From a virus: DNA of 36,755 bases. The notes below the pieces were generated by a model, which searched no databases, was not told the DNA's origin, and was given only the letters and a program-made list of their open reading frames with translations. Below, in pieces: positions 1 to 8,863 of this stretch (position 1 is its first letter; each line of letters begins with the position of its first letter). Location of the stretch: the IMG/VR virus record IMGVR_UViG_3300032241_002621, positions 1 to 36,755 of that record; one strand, written 5' to 3'. Made by a program: the position numbers and the translations under genes.

Positions 1-131
1 AATATAATTTAAAATTAAGAGGATATACGAATGTTCCTGTCAATTTAAATCCTGAATTTAGTAGTGCCAATACAATCTCAGCAAGTGTTTCAAGTTTGCC
101 ACAAAGAAAAACAATGGTAAGAAAGATTTAA
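1..131 (+). CDS. 3' end of a plus-strand gene, 5' part outside the window
   Basis: Reading from base 3, one frame stays open to a TAA at 129-131 and gives about 42 residues rich in Ser, Asn and Pro (it contains RGYTNVPVNLNPEF and ends QRKTMVRKI). Its codon use matches the other genes here, with A/T at third positions. Its stop codon overlaps the TAA of the convergent minus-strand gene. No family can be assigned from so short a tail. It may be a structural protein, but that is only inferred from the surroundings. Confidence 0.5.
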   Translation, partial: YNLKLRGYTNVPVNLNPEFSSANTISASVSSLPQRKTMVRKI

Positions 132-433
132 TCTTGGTTTTTTGAAACATACATTTTATGAATGATGAAAGTTCCATTTTCAACTTCTACTAAAACTTTA
201 TTCCCATCAGCTTCTGTTATGGTTCCACCATTTTTTTTAAAATCCCGTGCCACTTCTTCTGTTACTCCATATTCAACTTCCATTTTAGAAATGAGTTTTT
301 TTAATGTCACTTTAGATTCAACATGAAAGCCAATTAAATCAGTTTCAATTTTAGAATCATTTTGTGTTTTCATCCATTTCTTAAAATCGCCCAAATCAAA
401 CAGTCCAAATGGATCTTTTTTTTCTTTATTCAT
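128..433 (-). CDS. small protein of unknown function (101 aa)
   Basis: I do not recognise this protein. It is charged and Lys/Glu-rich at the N-terminus. A C-terminal stretch (GGTITEADGNKVLVEVENGT) looks like a small beta hairpin domain. A TTG at 448 would extend the frame by five codons, but the ATG at 433 is preferred: it lies just after the TAA of the upstream gene (438-440), and a GGA sits about 10 bases before it. It is probably the last gene of the minus-strand block that begins near 7738. There is no signal peptide or membrane segment. It converges on the gene at the left edge. Confidence 0.65.
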   Translation of the reverse strand: MNKEKKDPFGLFDLGDFKKWMKTQNDSKIETDLIGFHVESKVTLKKLISKMEVEYGVTEEVARDFKKNGGTITEADGNKVLVEVENGTFIIHKMYVSKNQD

Positions 434-437
434 TAAA

Positions 438-1283
438 TTAAATTCCAAAGAAAGACATTACATTTTCCTTTTCTATGTATGAAGCATTTTTATACTTTGC
501 ACCACTTGAACAATCTTTAATTAAAATTTCTTTATAATTTTGATTTTTTAACCAATATAAATTTGCATCAATTAGTTCATGTGCTATCTCGTGTTGTGGA
601 TACATCCATAATTTATTTTCTGTTTGAATGGCTCCAGGTCTAGAATCACTGAATGAATCGTCGCAACACAATAAAAGTAATTTTTCAACACCAAACTTAT
701 AAGATAAACCTATTGCAGCACAAATCGGATTGCGATAATCATCTATTTGCCATTGTGTTTCTTTTTCTCCAAGAGTTTTATATCCTTTTTCATTTACAGG
801 ATAATACCTCATTTTGGTTCCTCTGTAATTATCTAAAAATTCATAATTTGTTCGAGGAGATGCTATACATTTTGGAAGAACTCCACCCTTTCTTGGTAAA
901 TATTTCATACATTCTTGATATGGATTATTCACTACATAATAATTCATGCTTCTTTTTTGTATTTCCCATTTAGATAAAGATCCATTAACGCCGATTATGG
1001 TTATATCCTTTCCTAAATTTTCAATAACTTTATGTTTTTCTTTGAAATTATAACCATCAGATACAATTACAATGTTTGGATGATAAAAGTTCTCGCCGTC
1101 TATCCATTGATATCTTTTAAAAGAATTTTTTGTTTCATTTTTTAAAAACAAAAAATGATCTTTTGGACTTATTGTGTTGTTAATGTCAATGTAATTCTTT
1201 GCATCCATTGTAAAATTTCTCACCCACATGTTTTGTAGGGTTGATAAATACTGGTTGCCATTTGTATGTTTTTTTATAATCAT
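438..1283 (-). CDS. DUF115/MptE-like Rossmann-fold protein, possible glycan-modifying enzyme
   Basis: 281 aa. A beta strand ending in IVIVSDGYNF (about residues 72-80), then ITIIGVNGS (94-102), then NPICAAIGLSYKFGVEKLLLLCCDDSF (about 185-211) give the pattern of the DUF115 (6-hydroxymethylpterin pyrophosphokinase MptE-like) superfamily. Relatives occur in surface-glycan and flagellin-glycosylation loci and in large phages. The gene lies 22 bases after the repeat-protein gene and four bases before the small gene at 433. No clear SD precedes the ATG at 1283, so translation may be coupled to the upstream gene. A role in modifying host or virion glycans is an inference; the fold assignment is by eye. 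Confidence 0.55.
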   Translation of the reverse strand: MIIKKHTNGNQYLSTLQNMWVRNFTMDAKNYIDINNTISPKDHFLFLKNETKNSFKRYQWIDGENFYHPNIVIVSDGYNFKEKHKVIENLGKDITIIGVNGSLSKWEIQKRSMNYYVVNNPYQECMKYLPRKGGVLPKCIASPRTNYEFLDNYRGTKMRYYPVNEKGYKTLGEKETQWQIDDYRNPICAAIGLSYKFGVEKLLLLCCDDSFSDSRPGAIQTENKLWMYPQHEIAHELIDANLYWLKNQNYKEILIKDCSSGAKYKNASYIEKENVMSFFGI

Positions 1284-1305
1284 GAAAAATTGTTTTTTTA
1301 TTGTT

Positions 1306-3633
1306 TTATTTTGGCGTACAAGGAACTATGGCCACGCATTGGGCGTTATCATTGTCGCCTGTCAATCTGCTAATATCCAAATTAATTTTTACATCAATTG
1401 GAGCACCTTTATAAACTAGTTCGATTTCTGGTTTTTCTGGCATTACTAATTTAATTTCACTAGGAGCACCAACCAATTCAATCGTTGATGGAATTCCAAC
1501 TACTTGAATTGTGGTTGGAATTCCAGTTGCATCAATTTTAATTGAAGGAAGATTTTCTGGAACTTCAAGCTTAATCGCTTTTGGAAGATCGCTTACATCT
1601 AATTTTATTGATGTTGGTAAATTATAAGAAACTAATTCAATAGTTGATGGTATATTGTTTGCAGTGACTCTAATTTCTTGAGGAATAGGTATTTCTGGTC
1701 CAATAATTTTTACATCTGGAATAGATGGAGCTTCAATCCTTATAATTTGTGGTATGTCATGAATAACACGAATGTCAGGAATTTCTGGGACAACAAGCAT
1801 GATCTCAGAAGGTATTCCCATATCATTAGATTGAATTTCAATTGGATCTAATCCATCAGTCAAAATATCAGAAGATGCTCTAAATGGCGTTGGACTTGCA
1901 CTAGGACAACTTACTGTAACAACACAAGAAACTGTGGGTGGAGATCCCCATGTTACATTTATTGTTGGAGCAGGACCAAATTCAATCTTTGTTGGTATAA
2001 ATGGAGCAGGACCAAATACTATTTCGGTTGGTATTGTTGGTGCAGGCCCAAACAAAATTTCAGTAGGTATAAATGGAGCGGGTCCAAAAGAAATTTTGGT
2101 TGGTATAAATGGAGCAGGACCGAATTCAATTTTTGTTGGTATAGATGGTGCAGGACCAAACACAATCTTTGTTGGAATAGATGGTGCAGGACCAAACACA
2201 ATCTTTGTTGGAATAGATGGTGCAGTACCAAACACAATCTTTGTTGGCAGTGTTGGAGCGGGACCAAATTCAATCTTTGTTGGTAATTTCGATACAGGAC
2301 CAAATTCAATCTTTGTTGGAACTGTCGGAGCAGGACCAAATGCAATTTTTGTTGGTATTGTTGGAGCGGGACCAAATTCAATCTTTGTTGGTATTTTTGG
2401 AGCAGGTCCAAAATTAATCTTAGTTGGTATAGTTGGAGCAGGTCCAAACACAATCCTAGATGGTATTGGATTGGGCATTGGATCAAAATAAATCTTAGTT
2501 GGTATATAAATTGGATCAAAATAAATTTTAGTTGGTAGTGGAATTGGGGGTAAAACAAAATAAATTTTAGAAGGAATTCCACCTCCTGGGATTGGCCCAA
2601 AATAAACCTTAGAAGGAATTGATGGCATTGGTCCAAAATTAATTAATGATGGTATATTTGGTAAAGGTCCAAATGTGATTATTGATGGTAAAGTGTTGAT
2701 CTCACTTATAACAACAGAAAGAATTGTTGAAGCAATAGAACTTATATCTAAACATGGAAAAACAATTGGAGGTATTTGAGGTAAATTTGAAGGAACACAA
2801 GGGTTTGGAAAATTACATTTTGGTATTTCGGGAACTGTAGGAACTGGTATTTCAAATGTTGGTGGAGTCGTTACTGCTACCGGCTCTGTTGCCAAAATGC
2901 GTTCAATAGGAGATTGTACAATAGTACACTTAGAATTAGATATTGTTAAAATTGGGTCAATTATTGAGTTTGGTGCATATCTATGTGTTCCACTTGTTGA
3001 GCTTGTAGTAAATTCGCCATCACCAAAATCAAGTCTATAATTTGTAAATGTACCATTAATGGTTACAAAATATTGTACTAATATTCCAGTTGCTGGATTA
3101 CTGCTTACTGTATAGAAATCAAAAGTTACGTCAGGACATGTAAAGTCATCAAATATAATCGGCAATTGTTGAAGATGACGGATTCTCCAATCCAATGTTG
3201 ATGTGTCTGTTGAAAAATTTTCTCCAACAAAATTTTCAACTTTTAAAATAGCATCGACAATTTGATTATGATGTTCTGCAATCACAAAGCCACGAACTTC
3301 TGACCCTGCTAAATTATGTTTAGTGTGAGTTCCACCTAAGTTCCTGGAACATCTTTTTAATTTGTTAATTCTTTTGCTTGTTTCATCAGATTGGTCATAA
3401 TAATGGTGTTCTACGTCATCATAATAAAATAATTCGCCTTCTATATTGGCAAATCCATTGGGAGCCCAAATTTCATTTTTATCTTTTGGAACAGGTTTAA
3501 TTGATATTTCATCAGCCCAAGGGAAATTTTCTTCTGTTGTAATTGTTTCGCTCGTGTTATAGACTAAAAAAAGCGTATAATCACTATCGTAACTTTTAGG
3601 GTAAACAGGTGTTGGCGGAAAATAATTTGCCAC
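1306..3633 (-). CDS. PKD-type virion protein with about 20 tandem 12-residue repeats (fibre-like)
   Basis: 775 aa, GTG start at 3633 with AAGGA five bases upstream. Residues 1-160 match the N-terminal domain of the next two upstream genes, with the signature AEHHNQIVDAILKVENFVG. Residues about 165-265 contain a PKD-like segment (YRLDFGDGEF). From about 314 to 561 there are some 20 repeats, the last 14 close to TKIxFGPAPxIP (12 aa, 36 bases each). A second, looser series of xIPxxIxL units fills about 601-744. The C-terminus carries Cys residues (CVAIVPC). The modular build suggests a long virion-attached fibre or decoration protein. A late-type promoter lies just upstream (3665-3674). No enzymatic motif is visible. 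Confidence 0.75.
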   Translation of the reverse strand: MANYFPPTPVYPKSYDSDYTLFLVYNTSETITTEENFPWADEISIKPVPKDKNEIWAPNGFANIEGELFYYDDVEHHYYDQSDETSKRINKLKRCSRNLGGTHTKHNLAGSEVRGFVIAEHHNQIVDAILKVENFVGENFSTDTSTLDWRIRHLQQLPIIFDDFTCPDVTFDFYTVSSNPATGILVQYFVTINGTFTNYRLDFGDGEFTTSSTSGTHRYAPNSIIDPILTISNSKCTIVQSPIERILATEPVAVTTPPTFEIPVPTVPEIPKCNFPNPCVPSNLPQIPPIVFPCLDISSIASTILSVVISEINTLPSIITFGPLPNIPSLINFGPMPSIPSKVYFGPIPGGGIPSKIYFVLPPIPLPTKIYFDPIYIPTKIYFDPMPNPIPSRIVFGPAPTIPTKINFGPAPKIPTKIEFGPAPTIPTKIAFGPAPTVPTKIEFGPVSKLPTKIEFGPAPTLPTKIVFGTAPSIPTKIVFGPAPSIPTKIVFGPAPSIPTKIEFGPAPFIPTKISFGPAPFIPTEILFGPAPTIPTEIVFGPAPFIPTKIEFGPAPTINVTWGSPPTVSCVVTVSCPSASPTPFRASSDILTDGLDPIEIQSNDMGIPSEIMLVVPEIPDIRVIHDIPQIIRIEAPSIPDVKIIGPEIPIPQEIRVTANNIPSTIELVSYNLPTSIKLDVSDLPKAIKLEVPENLPSIKIDATGIPTTIQVVGIPSTIELVGAPSEIKLVMPEKPEIELVYKGAPIDVKINLDISRLTGDNDNAQCVAIVPCTPK
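1950..2690 (-). repeat. 36-base tandem coding repeat array, about 20 units
   Basis: Direct tandem repeats encode units of the form TKIxFGPAPxIP. From about 1950 to 2470 the units are a regular 36 bases. From 2470 to 2690 they vary (11-14 residues, with GGG or NP insertions). Units near 2145-2230 are almost identical in DNA, which suggests recent duplication by slippage or recombination. Older units have diverged mainly at residue 4 of the unit and at the residue before I-P. Confidence 0.9.
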
Positions 3634-3664
3634 GTAAATCCTTAATCTTTAAAAAATTTTGTAA

Positions 3665-3674
3665 CTTATTTATG
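3665..3674 (-). promoter_or_regulatory. T4-late-type promoter (CATAAATAAG)
   Basis: On the minus strand, CATAAATAAG lies immediately after the stop of the upstream gene and about 32 bases before the GTG start at 3633. It fits the T4 late promoter core NATAAATA, which is recognised by a gp55-type sigma in T4. The same octamer recurs at other intergenic positions in this window. Confidence 0.5.
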
Positions 3675-3675
3675 C

Positions 3676-6009
3676 TTAAAAAATACACATTTGCCATTGA
3701 GCCCCTGAAGGTCTCGAAGAAACTGCACTAAATGTAGTATTTGATTCATTAAATTTTATAAATGTATTAGGACTATAATCAAAACTTAAATATGCAACTT
3801 GATTTCCATCGGATGCAACTAAAAGTGTTTGAGTTGCATCATCAAATCCTAAAATAGAAGTATCTTGCAATAATCTGAAAGATGCAGAGTTTGCAGCAAC
3901 ACCACTAGTCGCCCAAACACTACTTGTTGGACTATAAACATTTAATGCTCCAGAATTAGAAAAGAAATAAACTCCTTGGCTCAAAGATGTTAGTTGTCCT
4001 TCTAATCTTGCCGAGCCAATCATATCTGGTAATTTTCTAATGTCTATAAATGGCTCAGATATATTTCCGCTTGTTTTATAGAAGCTTTTTATTCTAAAAA
4101 ATGTAATTGCAGGAGATTGTGGGTCTCCTGCGCCTTGATTTCTTAGAAAATATCCTGCATCATTGTGCCAAGTAGAGCGATAAACGCTCATATTTCCCTG
4201 ATTTGAAAGTCCAGTTAAAGGATCATATGTGACTTCATTACTGGTTAATTCATTTGCACCATTTTTATAATTTGAATTTGCCAATTCCCCAGATCCAGTT
4301 GTTGAGAGATCAGTTAAATTTAGTTCATCTTTATGTTGGTTTGTTGGAGATGTATTGGGCAATGTAGAATTAACCCCTCCTAAAATAAAATATAATTTAG
4401 AAGATGAATTCATTCCAACCCAGTTCCATGGTCTTGTAATTTCTGTGGTTGTTGTGTATGTATCATGAAAGCCGTTGTAAGAAGATATAAGTATTTTTTC
4501 ATTGGAAATACTGTCAGATGATCCTCTTCCACTCGACCAATACAATAATCCAGAACCATTTGTTGATCCTGATGGTGTTGTTGTTACTTGAGAAAATCCA
4601 TTATTTCTATGAAACTCACGTTTTTGTTGGCATTCATTGTTTTGTCCAGTAAGAAATTGATCTTGGACATTTATTGTCAAAGGAGATCCTTGAGTTTTAA
4701 AAGTTTCGCTAATTAGTCCAAATTCTGAAGAAACAACATTTTGAGACCAATAATAACCGCCATCACAAAAATAATTTTTTAAAATTCCTTGATAGCTCCA
4801 AAGCCATAAATTGATTTGTTCTACAATATCAAAACTATTATGATAGTTTGTAATTCTGTAAGCACCATATTTGGTGTCCACACGTAAATTTAAATCATAA
4901 AAGCCACCAACGCTGAAAACTGCCTTTGCTATAGAAGAATTGTTATGGGTCAAATCATCTGAGAAAGACCAAGTGTAATTTGTAATTGGATCAATTGGAG
5001 TATTGGTTTCATCTACAATCTCTCCTCCATATGTTTTCCCAGTCGTGTTGTTTATTCCGTTTTCAATATAAACTTCAATAATACTGTTTATTCCTGCACG
5101 TATTTTTGGAGGTGTTGTATATAAATTTCCATCATTGGGAATTCCAGGAGTCAATATTTGTCCTTGATATTGAGCAAAATTAATCAATGCAAAATCTGGT
5201 GCTGGAAATCGTGCGTTAATTAAATTTTGAAATGTTACAACATCTGATCCAAAATCATTAGAAACAGTTAAACTAACAGTGTATAGCCCAGGCTTTGTGT
5301 AAGTTTTTTTAATTGTTCCACCGTCAGTGTCATTAATTAAAGAATTTGTTATATTTGATGGAACTTCAGTTGTTTCATCAGTTGTTATTAGCGATATGAT
5401 TGAAGGACTATTATCTCCAAAATTCCAAATTCTGCTCAATGTGTGTGAAGAACCATCATCTCCCAAACGGAAGCTTTGATCGGTAAATTCCACAGTTAAA
5501 GGTGCCAACCCAATTGTTTTATCAACGCTAAACCAAGCTTTTGGAGAAAGAGCTAAATTTCTTAAATAATTTATTCTTTGATCCATTGTTCCTTTGTAGG
5601 AAGGAGTATCATTGATTTTTCCGGCAAATTGTTCAATTGAAATTAATGCATTTTTTAAAGAATTGTGATGAATAGACATCACATTTTGAGTCACATCTGT
5701 TAAATTTTTTGGCTTTACTACGTCTGTAAATCCTGGCAACAATTCTAATTGATCAAATGTTGTTAATGTTTTTGATCCATAATAAAAAGAAATTGCTCGA
5801 TATTCGGGCTCATTGCATTGATCTGTAAGAGTAATTATTCCTGTAGAAGAAAAAGAATTCATCGTTGTTGCATCGCCCAACACAGTGATTGATGTATCTC
5901 CAGGATTATAATCTTCAACAAGTCTAACTCTTAAAGCATCGTGAACTTCATAGAGATTTTGATTTGTGTCGAATGATATAGGATATGTAGAAGAAATTGG
6001 TATTGTCAT
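3676..6009 (-). CDS. large PKD-domain virion structural protein
   Basis: 777 aa. Residues 1-155 are the domain shared with the neighbours on both sides (signature SIHHNSLKNALISIEQFAG). Residues about 155-275 are a PKD domain (PLTVEFTDQS, WNFGDNSP, KPGLYTVSLTVSNDFG) with an Asn/Thr-rich insertion. A second PKD-like domain follows at about 275-395 (YTWSFSDD, GGFYDLNLRVDTKYG). The C-terminal half is Ser/Thr/Gly-rich and predicted beta-rich with no motif I can name; a propeller or fibre head is possible. The ATG overlaps the previous stop (TAATG). PKD domains usually mediate carbohydrate or protein contact outside the cell, so a role in tail tip or host binding is inferred. Confidence 0.72.
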   Translation of the reverse strand: MTIPISSTYPISFDTNQNLYEVHDALRVRLVEDYNPGDTSITVLGDATTMNSFSSTGIITLTDQCNEPEYRAISFYYGSKTLTTFDQLELLPGFTDVVKPKNLTDVTQNVMSIHHNSLKNALISIEQFAGKINDTPSYKGTMDQRINYLRNLALSPKAWFSVDKTIGLAPLTVEFTDQSFRLGDDGSSHTLSRIWNFGDNSPSIISLITTDETTEVPSNITNSLINDTDGGTIKKTYTKPGLYTVSLTVSNDFGSDVVTFQNLINARFPAPDFALINFAQYQGQILTPGIPNDGNLYTTPPKIRAGINSIIEVYIENGINNTTGKTYGGEIVDETNTPIDPITNYTWSFSDDLTHNNSSIAKAVFSVGGFYDLNLRVDTKYGAYRITNYHNSFDIVEQINLWLWSYQGILKNYFCDGGYYWSQNVVSSEFGLISETFKTQGSPLTINVQDQFLTGQNNECQQKREFHRNNGFSQVTTTPSGSTNGSGLLYWSSGRGSSDSISNEKILISSYNGFHDTYTTTTEITRPWNWVGMNSSSKLYFILGGVNSTLPNTSPTNQHKDELNLTDLSTTGSGELANSNYKNGANELTSNEVTYDPLTGLSNQGNMSVYRSTWHNDAGYFLRNQGAGDPQSPAITFFRIKSFYKTSGNISEPFIDIRKLPDMIGSARLEGQLTSLSQGVYFFSNSGALNVYSPTSSVWATSGVAANSASFRLLQDTSILGFDDATQTLLVASDGNQVAYLSFDYSPNTFIKFNESNTTFSAVSSRPSGAQWQMCIF

Positions 6010-7037
6010 TATAGCACCGTAATGGAACCTCTTAAAAAAGCCCTTTTTAAAGTTTGATTTTCAAATAAAATTAATAGTGTTGGATTTTTAACTCCAGGTT
6101 TTTTATAAACATAACTAATTGTATGTTTATTGGGATTTAATTCTGTAATTGAATCAGAATCATCAAAAACCCAATATCTTTGAATTATATCTCCATCTGT
6201 TTGATCTACAAAATTAAATGTTGTTGGATCAATCCCTTTTTTATCCGCTGTTTCTTGCGAATAAAAAACACCATTGCTGGGTTCTACATAAAAAAATGGC
6301 TGTTTTTCCTCTTGAGCCACATTAATATAATTAGATTTTGTTGCTATTCCTTGAGCACCTAAAGAACTAATAATATTTAATTTTATAGAATATATTCCTT
6401 CTTTTTGGAATGTGTGTGTTGGTGATTTTTCTACAGATGTTGTTCCATCTCCAAAATCCCATAAGTATCTAACTAATGGTCCCGTGCTAAAATTTTGAAA
6501 TGTCACAGTTAATGGAGGAGGACCACTTAAAGGATAAGCTCGAAACAATGCTCTTGGTGCAAGAAATCGAGTTTCTTGTGCCTTTAAAATTCCATTTAAA
6601 GATGAAGAATTTGGTAAATCTTGTGTTCCTAAATTTGTTTCAATTTGAATTATTGCATCTTTTATAGAATTGTGATGTTCTGCAAAAACAGCATTTGAAA
6701 CATGGCTTCCAATTGGCCAAGGATTCTGTCTGGACCCAGCAAAACCTCTTACAAGATTTTGAAATGTATTGTTGACAATGCTGTCGTAATATATCATTTC
6801 AGCAGCTCCAGAAGCTCCAGGAGGAGGTCCAATTCTTATAATTCCATTGCTGGGAAACCCAGTGGCGTCTGCAACAATTACATATTTACCATTATATGTA
6901 AGACTTTGAGTTAAAACTGTTTGAGAATTATTTGTGGCTTCATACAATTGATATTTTGAATCTTTGGCTTCTGGGTAAACTGACAAAGATCCAGTGGTAT
7001 ATCCTACATCAGTAGATGCTATTCTTGTAACTGCCAT
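6009..7037 (-). CDS. PKD-domain virion protein, shortest member of the trio
   Basis: 342 aa. It has the shared N-terminal domain (about 1-150, with IYYDSIVNNTFQNLVRGF and AEHHNSIKDAIIQIETNLG). A typical PKD domain follows at about 160-245 (PLTVTFQNFS, YLWDFGDGTTSVEKSPTHTF, GIYSIKLNIIS). A second, degenerate PKD-like domain spans about 248-342 (RYWVFDDSDS, YVYKKPG). The ATG at 7037 overlaps the upstream stop as TAATG and has a clear GGAGA. It is probably the ancestral, simplest form of the three paralogues, since it lacks their long C-terminal extensions. Location on the virion is inferred. Confidence 0.75.
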   Translation of the reverse strand: MAVTRIASTDVGYTTGSLSVYPEAKDSKYQLYEATNNSQTVLTQSLTYNGKYVIVADATGFPSNGIIRIGPPPGASGAAEMIYYDSIVNNTFQNLVRGFAGSRQNPWPIGSHVSNAVFAEHHNSIKDAIIQIETNLGTQDLPNSSSLNGILKAQETRFLAPRALFRAYPLSGPPPLTVTFQNFSTGPLVRYLWDFGDGTTSVEKSPTHTFQKEGIYSIKLNIISSLGAQGIATKSNYINVAQEEKQPFFYVEPSNGVFYSQETADKKGIDPTTFNFVDQTDGDIIQRYWVFDDSDSITELNPNKHTISYVYKKPGVKNPTLLILFENQTLKRAFLRGSITVL

Positions 7038-7738
7038 TAATTCTCCTTAATCACTTTCTCTTCAATTGCTTCGTTTTTCATTGCATCTTTTAATTGACGA
7101 ACCATATTTATATGTCTCAAATTTAATGTTCCAAGAATTTGCTGTTTTATTGGCATATCATCAGGAAGTGCAACAATAGTTTCTATTAATTCTGTATCTA
7201 GTTGATTTTGAGATAACATTTTAAGATTAATTTTTTGAGATAATTTTTCTCCCCAATATTGCTTTTGAGATTCTAAATCATCATAATTTTTTAAAGGTTC
7301 TACTTTTTCTATGTTCTTAAATGTCTCTAAAAAGAATCTACATTCTTCTTCTAACCATTTTTTTCTTTCTTCTAATTGTTTTATGTTGCATTGGGCGGCT
7401 TTTTTTTGCCTTTCTTTTTGTCTAATTTTAATTTCAATTTCTTTTTTTGTAAATTCTTGATGTTCATATGTATTTAATTCTAGGCCCAATTTATGGATAT
7501 TTATATCCATTAATTCTAAATTGTCTTTTGTTTCTTCTATTTCCAATTCTAGAGCTTCTAAAGAATCTTTTCTATTTTTTAATTCTCGGATACATTGCCA
7601 CATTTTTGCTTGCAATGTTGGCTCTTTGCCAATTAAAAAATATTTAAGTTGAAAATAGCTGTGTCTTTGAGCAATTTCGTGCTGTAAAACATCTTGTATT
7701 TCTTTCTGGAATGGATTATTCTGTAGTTCTAAAGACAT
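7037..7738 (-). CDS. coiled-coil protein of unknown function, first gene of the PKD block
   Basis: 233 aa if started at the ATG at 7738, which has AAAGGA six bases upstream. A TTG at 7753 would add five codons but lacks such a site. Residues about 55-150 are strongly heptad-like and charged (ELKNRKDSLEALELEIEETK and onward, then KKEIEIKIRQKERQKKA), so a long alpha-helical coiled coil is likely. The ends are helical too. There is no catalytic motif, signal peptide or membrane segment. Its position at the head of the operon before the PKD proteins suggests a structural or assembly role such as a fibre chaperone; that is inference only. Confidence 0.65.
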   Translation of the reverse strand: MSLELQNNPFQKEIQDVLQHEIAQRHSYFQLKYFLIGKEPTLQAKMWQCIRELKNRKDSLEALELEIEETKDNLELMDINIHKLGLELNTYEHQEFTKKEIEIKIRQKERQKKAAQCNIKQLEERKKWLEEECRFFLETFKNIEKVEPLKNYDDLESQKQYWGEKLSQKINLKMLSQNQLDTELIETIVALPDDMPIKQQILGTLNLRHINMVRQLKDAMKNEAIEEKVIKEN

Positions 7739-7798
7739 AACATTTCCTTTCAATTGTTATGTTATTAGAGTTTTACTTTTTTAGATTTAAGAGAACCC

Positions 7799-8320
7799 AT
7801 GAAAAACTTTCCACTTCAAGATACCAACGCCTATTTGAGCGGCCCGATTGAATTTGGATCAGGTGAAAATTGGAGAATAGAACCAATTAAAAAATTAAAA
7901 GAAAAATTTGGAATTGATGTTTTTGATCCATTTTCCGACCCTAAACAACAATGGGTAGGACCATTAAATGAAGCTAAAAAAAATAAGGACTATCAAGAAC
8001 TTTCTAGAATTGCCAGATTATTTGTTAGAAAAGATCTTTCAATTGTAGATAAGAGTGATTTTTTGATTGCTTATCTTCCACATAAAGTTCCCACTACAGG
8101 AACGGTTCATGAAATTATCAATAAAAGTAATTCAAAAAAACCCACACTTCTAGTTACCGATATGAATGATATGAGATGCATTCCTGCATGGTATTTTGGA
8201 TTTATACCATTAGAATTTATTTTTCCCAATTGGGAAGAATTATTTGAATATCTTGATAAAGTGAACGATATGTCAGTTTCGGTTCATAACCGATGGGATT
8301 TAATTCGTGGATACCTTTAA
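7799..8320 (+). CDS. nucleoside 2-deoxyribosyltransferase-like protein
   Basis: 173 aa. YLSGPI (12-17), VFDPF (41-45), a DxxIVDKSDFLIAYLP segment (79-94) and TTGTVHEI (99-106) match the order of motifs in the nucleoside 2-deoxyribosyltransferase family (PF05014). Glu105 in GTVHEI sits where that family has its nucleophile. Such enzymes swap bases on deoxynucleosides and act in nucleotide salvage in the cytoplasm; phages carry them as auxiliary genes. It stands alone on the plus strand between two minus-strand late blocks and overlaps the convergent gene by four bases. The ATG is preceded by AAGAGA. Related DUF4406-type proteins without proven activity are an alternative. Confidence 0.72.
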   Translation: MKNFPLQDTNAYLSGPIEFGSGENWRIEPIKKLKEKFGIDVFDPFSDPKQQWVGPLNEAKKNKDYQELSRIARLFVRKDLSIVDKSDFLIAYLPHKVPTTGTVHEIINKSNSKKPTLLVTDMNDMRCIPAWYFGFIPLEFIFPNWEELFEYLDKVNDMSVSVHNRWDLIRGYL

Positions 8321-8853
8321 CAAATCTTTGTCCCAGATATTGCTTTAAATTTTACGCCCTTTTTTATAGCATCTAAGGCCCACATGAGTTTAACAACCTC
8401 TAATGGGCCTATATTTGCCATTTCTCCAACTTCATCCCAGGTTTCTTTATTTATAAATAATCCATTTAATGTTGCTTCTACAAAATTAGTTTTATTGTTT
8501 ACTATGGGAAACAATATATCTTTTTTACTTTCTAAAAAATAAGAAAATCTTTGATCTATTTTTGTTGGGATAAAAGATCCTGCACAAATTATAAAATTCC
8601 AATCTGATTTTGTATTATTCATTCCAGCATTTATAAGAGAAGAGAATGTTTCTTGGCCACGATATGTTGGACAAATTTCATTCATAAAATTAAAATTTTC
8701 ATCTTTTGCTGATTCTTCTGTTGCACAAATAACAGAGCATTCGGAATATCGAGATTTTATAGAATTTACAGTTCTTTTAAGTAGCCCAGAATTAGATTCG
8801 GGACAAAGAACTATAAATCCACAATTAATTGCTTTATATGTGTAAAGTTTCAA
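8317..8853 (-). CDS. GT-A-like (family 2-type) glycosyltransferase homologue lacking DxD
   Basis: 178 aa. GFIVLCPESNSGLLKRTVNSI (12-32) opens like a GT2 domain, TFSSLINAGMNNTKSDWNFII resembles its donor-binding helix and strand, and LNGLFINKETWDEVGEM (129-145) resembles the acceptor side. Where active enzymes carry DxD after the fourth strand, this one reads CAGSFIP (90-96), so metal binding looks lost. The protein may be a binding protein rather than a transferase. The start is TTG at 8853, eight bases after AAGAG; no ATG lies nearby. It is the last gene of the tail operon. Confidence 0.55.
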   Translation of the reverse strand: MKLYTYKAINCGFIVLCPESNSGLLKRTVNSIKSRYSECSVICATEESAKDENFNFMNEICPTYRGQETFSSLINAGMNNTKSDWNFIICAGSFIPTKIDQRFSYFLESKKDILFPIVNNKTNFVEATLNGLFINKETWDEVGEMANIGPLEVVKLMWALDAIKKGVKFKAISGTKIC

Positions 8854-8863
8854 AATTAAACTC

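Noticed and set aside
1950-2470. 36-base units as a CRISPR array
   Set aside because: The units are contiguous without unique spacers and are in-frame coding repeats.
1934-2491. Plus-strand 185-aa frame (and other frames) over the repeat array
   Set aside because: The 36-base unit is a multiple of three, so several frames stay open by default. The minus-strand frame has the SD, domain context and paralogues.
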